Source: Nitrosomonadales bacterium
Lineage (GTDB): Bacteria; Pseudomonadota; Gammaproteobacteria; Burkholderiales; Gallionellaceae
Assembly (NCBI GenBank): GCA_016235045.1
Contig: JACRME010000013.1
Coordinates: 154,370 to 218,369 of the forward strand
DNA length: 64,000 nucleotides
Reading direction: 5' to 3'
Shown here in pieces: positions 19,380-28,009 of this stretch. The notes below the pieces were generated by a model. That model was given only the letters and a program-made list of their open reading frames with translations. It was not told the DNA's origin and did no database searches. Position 1 is the first letter of the stretch; each line of letters opens with the position of its first letter. The position numbers were made by a program, and so were the translations under genes.

Positions 19380-20201
19380 TCAATATGCGAAAGATTTTAC
19401 CAAGGTAAGATCGCCGATCCGGCGCAGTGGAACCATCATCGTTTCGCGCTTCTCATGCGGTGTGTTTTCATCGAATACAAGCGTGATTTGAGTACTGATG
19501 ACTATTTGTTCATGCTGCTCGGTGTCGAAATTGTAGCCAGCCGCATTGAAATTGCCCCAGTAGTTGACGTACACATGGTACAGACCGTGCATGGGCGCAG
19601 TCATTGAGAACATCTCCGGTCCAGCTCCATCAACGCTATCCACATCAAAACCGCCGCCATTGTCTAGCACGGGGTGCGCCCAGAATGCATGTTGCCCATC
19701 GGGCGTAATGACATGCATGTCGACTTCCGCCCTCCCGTCATCCCACGAACAAATGATCCGGATACGCGGTTGCACACGCTGCAAGCTGCCTTCGTAAAAT
19801 TGCACGCGCTTGCGCACCTTGCCATCCGCACTTCTGACCTCCACGCTGTTGGACCCTTTGCCAAAAGCATAAGGGCGCGCGAATGAGCCGTCCGGATTGC
19901 CATACAAAAGCATCGCATTGCCGTTGACGATCAGTTTCGATACCGCTTTTCCTTGTTCGCTCTGCGTAAGCCGCCCCTGAATCAGGGTGCGATTCTTCTG
20001 TCTCCCTCGATCAACTGGCGGCGTCGGATAGGCCGCTGCCATATCGCCGCTATGATCAACCAATCCAAATACATTCCATCCATTGGCTGGCGCTTCGATG
20101 CGCAATCCATTTTGATGCGATGAATCTGCATCAAGTGAAAATGCCGATGTGATGACACCAACGAGCAAGAAGGAGCCAATGATGGATTGAGCATAACTCA
20201 T
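19380..20201 (-). CDS. YfaP-like DUF2135 protein, second copy
   Basis: 273 aa, last gene of the yfa/mag operon. A signal peptide (SIIGSFLLVGVITSAFSLDA) is followed by a beta-rich region with SKLIVNGNAMLLYGNPDGSF and KVRKRVQFYEG, then the DUF2135 domain: ICSWDDGRAEVDMHVITPDG, GPEMFSMTAPMHGLYHVYVN and NTPHEKRETMMVPLRRIGDL. The metal- or ligand-binding Asp cluster DDGRAEVDMH differs from copy 1 (DSDGTDLDLH). It starts 6 bases after the upstream copy. The protein is probably periplasmic and its biochemical role is unknown. Confidence 0.85.
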   Translation of the reverse strand: MSYAQSIIGSFLLVGVITSAFSLDADSSHQNGLRIEAPANGWNVFGLVDHSGDMAAAYPTPPVDRGRQKNRTLIQGRLTQSEQGKAVSKLIVNGNAMLLYGNPDGSFARPYAFGKGSNSVEVRSADGKVRKRVQFYEGSLQRVQPRIRIICSWDDGRAEVDMHVITPDGQHAFWAHPVLDNGGGFDVDSVDGAGPEMFSMTAPMHGLYHVYVNYWGNFNAAGYNFDTEQHEQIVISTQITLVFDENTPHEKRETMMVPLRRIGDLTLVKSFAY

Positions 20202-20207
20202 GATGGG

Positions 20208-20975
20208 TCAGGGATAGACGAACGAGCTTACAAGTGTCAAATCGCCTGCACGGCGCATGGGAACCTGAAATACCTGCCGCTTTTCATGGGGCGTATTTTC
20301 ATTGCTGATGATCGCGACCTGAGCAATAGTCAGATCGCTTACCCCGTATCCGGAGCCGTAATAATTCACGTAAACCAGATAGAGCCCTTTCTCCGGCGCC
20401 GGAGACGCAAATATCTCGGGGCCATAACCTGTCGTCACATCCACATCCAGTGCCCCGCCCCCGGGTATGACTCGTTGCCCGTACCACGCATGCTCCCCGA
20501 CCGGCGTCACCACGTGCAAATCAAGATCGGTCCCGTCGGAGTCCCATGACAACACGACTCGCAGCCGCGATTGCTTCTTGTTGCTCGCCGCATCAAAAAA
20601 CTGCACACGTTTGCGCGGCCCGTTTTCGGCTGCTCGAACTTCGATGCTATTTGACCCACGGCCAAAAGCATAAGGCCGAGAAAAACTGCCGTCGCTCTCC
20701 ACCTGCAACGGCATCGCAGTTCCGTTCACGATCAAAGTGGCAGGGGAACCGGATTGCTGCGATTTCTGATTTCCATCGATACGCCCGCTGATCATCGCAG
20801 TTGCAGCAGTTCCAACCGGCGTATTGACGCTGGCGGCGGGATAATGAACCTCCTGCGTATAACGTTCCACGGACTCGCTTAGCCTCCAGCCCCCCTTGGG
20901 CTGATCGAACTCTACGCCAGCCAGCACTGAAACCGGCAATATCGCCATCCACAAGGCAAGTAGTTTCCTGTTCAT
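20208..20975 (-). CDS. yfaP: YfaP-like DUF2135 protein, first copy
   Basis: 255 aa with signal peptide MNRKLLALWMAILPVSVLAG. It shares the architecture of the following gene: ATLIVNGTAMPLQVESDGSF, RPYAFGRGSNSIEVRAAENG, then DUF2135 with LSWDSDGTDLDLHVVTPVG, GYGPEIFASPAPEKGLYLVY and NTPHEKRQVFQVPMRRAGDL. Its start overlaps the yfaQ stop (ATGA). The two copies are clearly homologous but well diverged, so the duplication is not recent. Confidence 0.87.
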   Translation of the reverse strand: MNRKLLALWMAILPVSVLAGVEFDQPKGGWRLSESVERYTQEVHYPAASVNTPVGTAATAMISGRIDGNQKSQQSGSPATLIVNGTAMPLQVESDGSFSRPYAFGRGSNSIEVRAAENGPRKRVQFFDAASNKKQSRLRVVLSWDSDGTDLDLHVVTPVGEHAWYGQRVIPGGGALDVDVTTGYGPEIFASPAPEKGLYLVYVNYYGSGYGVSDLTIAQVAIISNENTPHEKRQVFQVPMRRAGDLTLVSSFVYP

Positions 20976-22684
20976 GATCGTGATTCTCCCTCAATCAAAC
21001 GTCGGGCCCATTGCTCGATGTAGTGTTCATCCTGCCCGCTGGGATAGCCGGAAAACGCCAAATGCAGGTATTCATGCGCCAGCGTTATGCGCTGGTTCAA
21101 ACCGTTCAAACCGCGCACATAGATTCGTTGGCGCGACATATCGCTGTATGGATTGCCGAAGGCCAACTGGCAAACTTGCGGCTGGAGTTCAACAAACCCG
21201 GGCTCTGTCTGCAAAGCGCTACGCCAGCGACGCGCCTGCGCTCTCAACCACCGCTCCGCATCCGGGAGCGGCTTGCATTCGATCTCGCCGTTGATCGACG
21301 CCAGGGATGCATGTTTGAAATTCCGTTGAAGAATCTGGTCGTACAACATCCCCGCCCTTGCATCCTCCACCGCCCGCCTCCATGAAAGAATGCCCTTACC
21401 CTCTGCGTCCAGGCGATATTGTGCCTGCGCACCTTGCAACATGAGGCCTGACGAGAAGGCTGCAATATCGCGCGCCGCCGCACTGGCCGGATTGGGGCTT
21501 ACGCGTTGCGTGCTGCTGCTATCTGCGATCTCCAGGCATTCGCCATGTTGCGTAGCGTTTTGCAGCAAATATGTGCGTGCCACCACACTCAATGCGCGTG
21601 CAGCCTCTTTCTCGGTCGGCAGGCCTTCTCGATCGATTACGCGGGCGATGTATTCGTTCTCACTCAGCCGGGCGTACAGCAGCGGTTTGGACTGCACATT
21701 CCAGGCCAGCCTCAACTCGCTGTCCGCATGCAGCAATACCTGTTTGCCATTTCTGAATTCGACCCGGAAACGCCCGCGCAAATCCTGCACCACACCCGGT
21801 TGTAATACCGTATCAGGTGACAAGGCAAGAATGCGCTCAATCGGATAACGCGCAAACAGGGCGACATCGACGCAGCGCTGGGCAGAGACTTCATCGTCGC
21901 CAACACCTTCGGCCACAGCGGCCAGTTGCGGCGCGTAGTCTTGCATCACTTGCAGGCTCGACCCCAGCCCGCCAAACCATACTGCGCTGCCATCACTCAA
22001 CCAGCCAGCCGCCCCGCCGACCACGCTGTCCATCCGTTGCGGATGGCTCCAGGTAAATGTCTTGACCCGGTAACGCCCGCCCAGATAACGCAAGGCGCTA
22101 TGCCCGCGCCCGTTCAGCATGACTGCCAGCAACGCCGCTTCAGCCCGCTCCCGCGCAATGCCCTTGATGCTGGAAAGCGCCAGCAGCAAGCTGGAAACAC
22201 TGACTTGGCGCGCCGGTTTCAATTGCTCCAAATCAGCCAGCCAACCGGCCTGCGGCAATCTGGCAGTCCAATAACGACGCCAATCCTGCACATCCAGATG
22301 CAGGCGCTCCGGCTCAAAGAATAATCCGCACGACTGGGCCAAGGCCACATCGCCGGAGATCGTCTGCCCGGGATCGCAGCAATACAACTCTTCCTTGGCA
22401 ACTTGCCTGTTCCCGCTGCAAGCGTAGTCAGGCAGGGGGAGCGCCTCGTCAATGGCATATGCATAAACGAACAGCTTCCACACGCTGCCCAAAGGCGTTT
22501 GAACATCCCAGGCCTGCCGGATCCCGTCTGTACCGAGGTGCAGAAACACAGGCCGCTGCGGCAATCCCTGGTTCGCTCCAAGTCGGGCAAACAGCATGCT
22601 CTTGCCGTCAAAATCGACAGGCTGCTCTGCGTTCGCAGCCAAACAGAAGCAGAGCAGCACATTGCACAGTATTACCCTTCGCAC
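20972..22684 (-). CDS. yfaQ: YfaQ-like periplasmic protein with PBP-like, SpoIID-like and HExxH signatures
   Basis: 570 aa with signal peptide MRRVILCNVLLCFCLAANA. Three signatures can be read. Residues 67-70 are SVWK in LGSVWKLFVY, followed by ALAQSCGLFFEP at 114-125, resembling the SxxK and SxN region of penicillin-binding proteins. Around 335-430, EYIARVIDREG and ALSVVARTYLL with a later QRVSPNPASAAARDIAAFSS resemble the SpoIID/amidase-enhancer fold. At 537-541 HEYLH in LAHEYLHLAF is a zinc-protease HExxH motif. The family is annotated only as DUF2300. Part of the alpha-2-macroglobulin operon; activity is unproven. Confidence 0.82.
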   Translation of the reverse strand: MRRVILCNVLLCFCLAANAEQPVDFDGKSMLFARLGANQGLPQRPVFLHLGTDGIRQAWDVQTPLGSVWKLFVYAYAIDEALPLPDYACSGNRQVAKEELYCCDPGQTISGDVALAQSCGLFFEPERLHLDVQDWRRYWTARLPQAGWLADLEQLKPARQVSVSSLLLALSSIKGIARERAEAALLAVMLNGRGHSALRYLGGRYRVKTFTWSHPQRMDSVVGGAAGWLSDGSAVWFGGLGSSLQVMQDYAPQLAAVAEGVGDDEVSAQRCVDVALFARYPIERILALSPDTVLQPGVVQDLRGRFRVEFRNGKQVLLHADSELRLAWNVQSKPLLYARLSENEYIARVIDREGLPTEKEAARALSVVARTYLLQNATQHGECLEIADSSSTQRVSPNPASAAARDIAAFSSGLMLQGAQAQYRLDAEGKGILSWRRAVEDARAGMLYDQILQRNFKHASLASINGEIECKPLPDAERWLRAQARRWRSALQTEPGFVELQPQVCQLAFGNPYSDMSRQRIYVRGLNGLNQRITLAHEYLHLAFSGYPSGQDEHYIEQWARRLIEGESRS

Positions 22685-22697
22685 AGCGCTCTCCGAG

Positions 22698-25600
22698 TTA
22701 TCTGACGGTCACGACACGACCTTTACCCGCAGCCTCGAAGGCCTTGTTTTGCGGGGAATACATCGAATAGAAACGCACGGGCGGCAACTGGTATTTGCCC
22801 TTTTGCGAGAAGCGCAACAAATGACGTATCACAACCGGTTGATCGACTTGCTCGACCGGAACGGCATAGCCGCCCCGACTCGGCTCGTTGCGTGCGCGTT
22901 CGAGTTCCGCGCCACTGTTCAACGCGATCCCCCATGTCGAACTCTCGACTGCAGCTCCCGGCGGCAATGGCACTTCAACCATGCCGTAGTTCACACGAGT
23001 TCCATTTTCCGGAGTCAGTGTGATCTCTTCCAGATACAAATCGTTGGAATTGACCGCATCGTCATCCGATTGCTCGGCCAGGTCGAAACGCTGCACCCTC
23101 TCAGCGCCCGCACCGCTGCTGCCCTCGCTTGCCGTGGCCAAGTGATACAGTTTGCGCTCCACTTTCACTGCAAGCTTTCCCTCTTCCTGGCTCGCACTTT
23201 CATACTGCACATAGGCAGTCAGCAACTTGCCCGGTGCTTGCGACAACGTCAAATCTCCGGGCGCCTGTTTGCCTTTGCTGAGCCAGATATCCGAGCCCGT
23301 GACGCTGCTGACACGTTTCCACGCACCATCAAGGGCAACATCACTGCTGTCACCCAGTCTTCCGACCAGAATCTGGTTAAGCCAGATCAGCGCAAGCGCA
23401 CGATCGAAGGTAGGCATATCCGAGCGCACGGAATTCAATATCCGCTCTGCTGCCTGGGCTCGATCCGGCACCTTTGAAGCCAACAGCAGCAGCGCCTGAG
23501 CACTGGGCAACCCGCTCTGTTCAAGCACAGCCGAAGCCCCAGGCAGGGCTGCGGAGACTTTGGAAGGCAGTCCCAACTGATGCCGCTCCGCAAGCAGCGC
23601 CGCCAGTTTGAGCGTCATCGCCCTGGACAGATCGCTTTCGGGATCGGCAAAAGCAGGGCTTTCGGTATCAACGGTTGCATGCGCGACGTTTTGCAACTGT
23701 GATCGTTTTTCCAGATCGTCCAGCAACCCGCTGACCAGCGTCTTGGTCGGCAATCCCATATCGCTTGCCATCCATAATGCCAGTGCCTTATGGCTTAGAA
23801 CCTGCGCTGACTGTTGCTGGCTCTCTGGACTCAATACCAGACGTTGTGCTCTTCTGTTATGGTTCACAGAACGATCTTCCTGCCCGAACATGGCCAGCAG
23901 TTTCGCCCAATGTTCATCCGGCAAACCCAAACCGAGAACGCGACTGGCCGCATGATCTGCATAATAGGCATAGGCCGTCAGCAACAGATCATCATGAGCT
24001 GCATTGCCCCACCAACCGAAAGTGGCATCGGGACCGGCCATGTAAACAAGACGCAAGCGCTGATGCTGCAATCGCTGGCGCAATTGCCGCGTGATTAGCG
24101 CCCGTTCCCCGCCGGTATCCTGCGGTAACGATTGCAGTGCAAATGCCAGTGGCAACATGCGGCTTGCCGTTTGTTCTACGCAACCATATGGATAGTTGTC
24201 CAGGTCGTCGACAATGCGCGCAAATTGCTGCGCCGCCCCGTTGGCAAACGACACGCGGATATTTTCGGCATCCTTGGGCAGGTTCAGCGCCGCCTGCTTG
24301 CTATCCACCGGCACAATCAACGTACGCGCGCTCTTCCAGGCCAACCCATCGTGCCGCATCGGGATATCCAGCGCATCGACCGATTTCCCGTCAGCCTGGA
24401 TTTCCACATGCAGTGTGTCGCCCGTATATCCCTCGAGTTCCACATTCATCGTATTGATACCGCGCCGCGTCTTCAGCTTTTCGGTTTTATTGATACCGCT
24501 ACTGCTGAGGCGAACATTCACCGTCTGGTCGCTGCCAGTCTGGTTAAAGACAGCCAATACCGCGACGGGCGCATCTCCGCTGCGCATCCAGTTCGGGCTG
24601 ATCCATTTCGCATAGAACGGCTTGTCCGAACGCAAATAGGCGGTTCGCTGACCGACCAGACCTTGCGCCGACATTGCCCGGCCCGTGATGCGCCAGCGTG
24701 TCAGAGAGTCCGGCATGACAAACGTAAAGGTCGCGCGCCCCGCATTGTCGGTACTGATCTGCCCATTCCAGTAGGCGGTGTCGACATTGTCGCGACGCGG
24801 ACGCTCCAGCACCTTGATGCCCCGCTCGTGACTGGAGCCGCGCGCCGGCGGCGCACTCTGCCGGTAACTTGCCATATCGAACCCGATGAACTGCAACGAG
24901 GAATGCGTGCGCACATTGTTGCGGCGCGGATGGTAGAAGAAATCAAAAATATTCGGCACGATCTCGGGCTGCAACACGTAGATCATTTCGTCGACCACGC
25001 CGACGCTCACATTGGCCGACACTGGCTTGCCCCCTACGCTGGTTTCCAGTTGCACCTTGACCGTTTCGCCCGGTCGATACACTTCCTTGTCCGTTTTGAA
25101 TACCACTTGGATGCGCGGCTGTTCGACCAGAATGCCGCGATTCTGGAACACCCATTCGTTGTTTTTGACATAGGCTACGGACAGCGTCACATTCGGAGAA
25201 AAATTCTCGTTGATCGCCACCTTTGCACGCCACTGGGTCGGCGCAATGCGCTGCGCGCTGACCCATTTCGCGCCATCCTGCAACAGTGCACTTTGCTCGA
25301 CACGATCCCGCTCCAATGTCAGCAACGCCGAATCGACGGGCTCGGGGAACGTGATCAGGGCTTCCGCAATATCTCCCGCTTTGTAGCTGGCGTGGTCGAA
25401 CACGATCTCGATCGATCCTTTCACCGCCTTGATGCCGGCTCCCGCAACCCAGTGGCTGCAAGCCCCCAGGACATTCCCGTTCTCGTCAAACAGCAGGACC
25501 GTGTAGGAACCCGATTCGGCAAAGTTGATGGAAAAGTGCCTGGAACCGCTTTCGATCTTCCCTTCGCTCTTCTGCTGCTTCTCCAATTGCACCAATTCAT

Positions 25601-27398
25601 AGCGAACAGGAGTAGCAGGCGTTGCATTGCCCGGCAGGGGTTCAAAATCGAACCGCACGTCCCGGTTCGGCTGGCTGAACTGCTCGGCGGCATGCAATTC
25701 GAAAGCGCTGGCTGAGCGCTCGACCAGCAACTCCTTCGTCGCCTTGACCCGATAGGCGGCTCCGTCGCTGGCGAATACCGTCAATACATATCGACTGGGA
25801 TCTTTTGCGGCAGGCAGCGAGAATTTGGCCACGCCATCGCCGTCGGCAACCAATTCCTCCGTCTGCAGCTTGATCGGGAACAAACCGGTGTAATGGATCT
25901 CTCCTTCTACCATTGTGGTCGTTTGCGCACGCACGGTAAGTTGCACATGCGCATCCTTGACCGGCTCGCCGTCGGGGTATGTCAGCACCAGACGGCCGCT
26001 GATCGCATCATTCGTCCTGTAGTTGTCCTTGTCGGGCAAGACCGATATTTCAAAATGTGGCTTGATGTAATCCGCCACACGGAATGCCGCGCTGTAGACA
26101 CTGTCCTTGTAGGTATAGCGCAACTCATAACCGCCTGCACTAGCATTGTCAGGCAAGCGGAATACGGTTTGTGCCCCACTCGGTCCATTGATCTGCAACT
26201 TCTGGTTCGCCACTGGCGTACCGTTTGGATCCAGCACTTCGAGAGTGATACTGCTTGGTGCGATCGCTTCGGACTGGCGTGCAGAAGTGAATTGGCGTCC
26301 CAGGAATTTTACGTTCACTTCATCGCCCGGACGGTACAACGGCCGGTCGGTCATGGCATATAACTTGGTGTTGTATATCTCGCTGTCGTAGTAGAAGTTC
26401 TCCGAGATCAGCACCCCGCCCTGTGCGTCACGGCCAATCACATAGGATTTCTCCGGATTGGCCCTGTCGAAACTGGCAATACCGCGCGAGTCTGTCTTGC
26501 CGCTCGCCAGTACGCCGACACCATCCGTCCACATGATCTGAACATCGGGTGCAACCGCTCCCGTATCGCGCCGCACTGCCCACACCATCATCTGTTCGGG
26601 AGCCGTCTTGCTAATCACGACCATATCCGAAACAAAGATCAGGGTATTTGCCCGATGCCCGCCGATGACGGCCTCCACCAAATACAAACCGGGCTCTCTC
26701 TTGCCTAGCGGGATGTATACGTTTCCATCCCGGCTCATCGAAAAGTCACTGCTGGAACCCGCCAGCTTCACCCCTTCCGGCGGCTGGATAGGCTGCGCAT
26801 GCACTAATGGATAGCGGAATCTGTCCATGAGATGGAATCCGTTCTTCTCGGACAGCAAGGCGAACTGCGGCTGGTTGGAAAACTCCACTGGGCGGTTCAA
26901 CAAAGGAGAGGTCTTTAATTGCGGTACCTCTTTGGTGACGCCTTGACGGGCTTCTGCAGTGAAAATATCCTGCCAGATCCGGCGCGACTTCTTATACCAG
27001 TCGTTCCATACGAAATTGAGCGCATTACCCAGCCCCTCTCCCACGTAGTTCCCGTCCGTCTTGATGCGATGCAAATTCTTTTGCTGCTTCAGGAACTCGA
27101 TCGGATCGGCTATACGGTACAGCACGATGTCAACACCGCTGTATTCCGCAAGCGAGCTGAAATCCCTCCCCGAGACTTCCAGCCGGACTTTGGCTTCATC
27201 GGTTGACCCATATGAGGAATCGCTTAACAGGAAGAACGGTTCGCCGCGATAGGGCCGGTACCAGCTCGGCTCGCTTTCCGGCATTGTCGGCCCATCATCT
27301 GTCGCCAGCGTGACTGACGACAGACATAGCATCAACGCGGCAAGAAGGCCAAACGATATATGCCGACAAAATTTGGATTGTCCTGTGTGGGGCGCCAT
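22698..27398 (-). CDS. yfaS: Bacterial alpha-2-macroglobulin, YfaS/MagD type
   Basis: About 1,566 aa. The start is the ATG at 27398, preceded by GGAAGG at 7 bases and opening a signal peptide (ISFGLLAALMLCLSSVTLA); a longer reading from 27503 lacks a signal and lies inside yfaT. MG1/MG2-type domains include TKLYAMTDRPLYRPGDEVNV and KTDKEVYRPGETVKVQLE; the A2M family block AYWNGQISTDNAGRATFTF and MPDSLTRWRITGRAMS follows; YPYGCVEQTASRMLP gives a thioester-type CxEQ at Cys1073. Such proteins trap proteases in the periplasm. In P. aeruginosa MagD belongs to a six-gene operon with envelope-bound partners. Overlaps yfaT by 67 bases. Confidence 0.93.
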   Translation of the reverse strand: MAPHTGQSKFCRHISFGLLAALMLCLSSVTLATDDGPTMPESEPSWYRPYRGEPFFLLSDSSYGSTDEAKVRLEVSGRDFSSLAEYSGVDIVLYRIADPIEFLKQQKNLHRIKTDGNYVGEGLGNALNFVWNDWYKKSRRIWQDIFTAEARQGVTKEVPQLKTSPLLNRPVEFSNQPQFALLSEKNGFHLMDRFRYPLVHAQPIQPPEGVKLAGSSSDFSMSRDGNVYIPLGKREPGLYLVEAVIGGHRANTLIFVSDMVVISKTAPEQMMVWAVRRDTGAVAPDVQIMWTDGVGVLASGKTDSRGIASFDRANPEKSYVIGRDAQGGVLISENFYYDSEIYNTKLYAMTDRPLYRPGDEVNVKFLGRQFTSARQSEAIAPSSITLEVLDPNGTPVANQKLQINGPSGAQTVFRLPDNASAGGYELRYTYKDSVYSAAFRVADYIKPHFEISVLPDKDNYRTNDAISGRLVLTYPDGEPVKDAHVQLTVRAQTTTMVEGEIHYTGLFPIKLQTEELVADGDGVAKFSLPAAKDPSRYVLTVFASDGAAYRVKATKELLVERSASAFELHAAEQFSQPNRDVRFDFEPLPGNATPATPVRYELVQLEKQQKSEGKIESGSRHFSINFAESGSYTVLLFDENGNVLGACSHWVAGAGIKAVKGSIEIVFDHASYKAGDIAEALITFPEPVDSALLTLERDRVEQSALLQDGAKWVSAQRIAPTQWRAKVAINENFSPNVTLSVAYVKNNEWVFQNRGILVEQPRIQVVFKTDKEVYRPGETVKVQLETSVGGKPVSANVSVGVVDEMIYVLQPEIVPNIFDFFYHPRRNNVRTHSSLQFIGFDMASYRQSAPPARGSSHERGIKVLERPRRDNVDTAYWNGQISTDNAGRATFTFVMPDSLTRWRITGRAMSAQGLVGQRTAYLRSDKPFYAKWISPNWMRSGDAPVAVLAVFNQTGSDQTVNVRLSSSGINKTEKLKTRRGINTMNVELEGYTGDTLHVEIQADGKSVDALDIPMRHDGLAWKSARTLIVPVDSKQAALNLPKDAENIRVSFANGAAQQFARIVDDLDNYPYGCVEQTASRMLPLAFALQSLPQDTGGERALITRQLRQRLQHQRLRLVYMAGPDATFGWWGNAAHDDLLLTAYAYYADHAASRVLGLGLPDEHWAKLLAMFGQEDRSVNHNRRAQRLVLSPESQQQSAQVLSHKALALWMASDMGLPTKTLVSGLLDDLEKRSQLQNVAHATVDTESPAFADPESDLSRAMTLKLAALLAERHQLGLPSKVSAALPGASAVLEQSGLPSAQALLLLASKVPDRAQAAERILNSVRSDMPTFDRALALIWLNQILVGRLGDSSDVALDGAWKRVSSVTGSDIWLSKGKQAPGDLTLSQAPGKLLTAYVQYESASQEEGKLAVKVERKLYHLATASEGSSGAGAERVQRFDLAEQSDDDAVNSNDLYLEEITLTPENGTRVNYGMVEVPLPPGAAVESSTWGIALNSGAELERARNEPSRGGYAVPVEQVDQPVVIRHLLRFSQKGKYQLPPVRFYSMYSPQNKAFEAAGKGRVVTVR

Positions 27399-28003
27399 CT
27401 TGTATCCTTCCAACGAAGCAATTGTGAAACGGGAATAGAACGCAGTCCGTTGTCCTGCGCGGTAACTGTACCGGTGTGGTAAATCACCATGCCATTCATC
27501 CACACCATCAAATGCTGTTCATCGCCCTGATCGAAAAAAAGCAGATCGCCGGGTTGGGCCAGATTGAAGTCTTTGGCAACGTAGCGGCTGTTCTCCTGCA
27601 CCATGCCGATCGCGCTTACATACGCCCCCTTTGACCCGTCTGTCCTGCGCCAGACATGCCGCAGTTCCTCCTGCTCCGCACTCAGATGCAATTCCTCCGG
27701 CAACTGTTGCGCAGAAAAACCGTTCGCCCTCAGCCAGCGCGTATCATGCCCACGCAAGCTCTCGGCCACGGAATAGCGCACCAGACTGACGCAGTCGCGC
27801 TGCACCCAGCGCGGGGACGGGCCTTGGCGTATCTGTTCCTGCATGATGCGCAACATCCAAGCGCGGAAGTTTCGGCTTTGCTCGGGGGTCAACATCACGC
27901 TGTCGTCAGTCGACGACATGCGCTCAGTCAAAGCAAAGGATAACTGGGGTAAAACGACAAGCCCCGCCAATCCGAACAGCATGGCCAGCATATATCGCAG
28001 CAT
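27332..28003 (-). CDS. yfaT: YfaT-like DUF1175 protein
   Basis: 223 aa with signal peptide MLRYMLAMLFGLAGLVVLPQ. It contains QRDCVSLVRYSVAESLRGHD, then a region with QPGDLLFFDQGDEQHLMVWM and YHTGTV. The Cys at the head of a helix and the later His in a strand, after a PGDLLFF segment, are laid out as in NlpC/P60 papain-like peptidases. This is my structural inference; the family is annotated only as DUF1175. It starts 6 bases after yfaA and overlaps yfaS, so the operon is tightly coupled. Confidence 0.85.
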   Translation of the reverse strand: MLRYMLAMLFGLAGLVVLPQLSFALTERMSSTDDSVMLTPEQSRNFRAWMLRIMQEQIRQGPSPRWVQRDCVSLVRYSVAESLRGHDTRWLRANGFSAQQLPEELHLSAEQEELRHVWRRTDGSKGAYVSAIGMVQENSRYVAKDFNLAQPGDLLFFDQGDEQHLMVWMNGMVIYHTGTVTAQDNGLRSIPVSQLLRWKDTRWRPTQDNPNFVGIYRLAFLPR

Positions 28004-28009
28004 GGCTGA

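Noticed and set aside
27399..27503. Longer start for the macroglobulin
   Set aside because: The ATG at 27398 has a ribosome site and opens a signal peptide; the extension lies inside yfaT and hides the signal.
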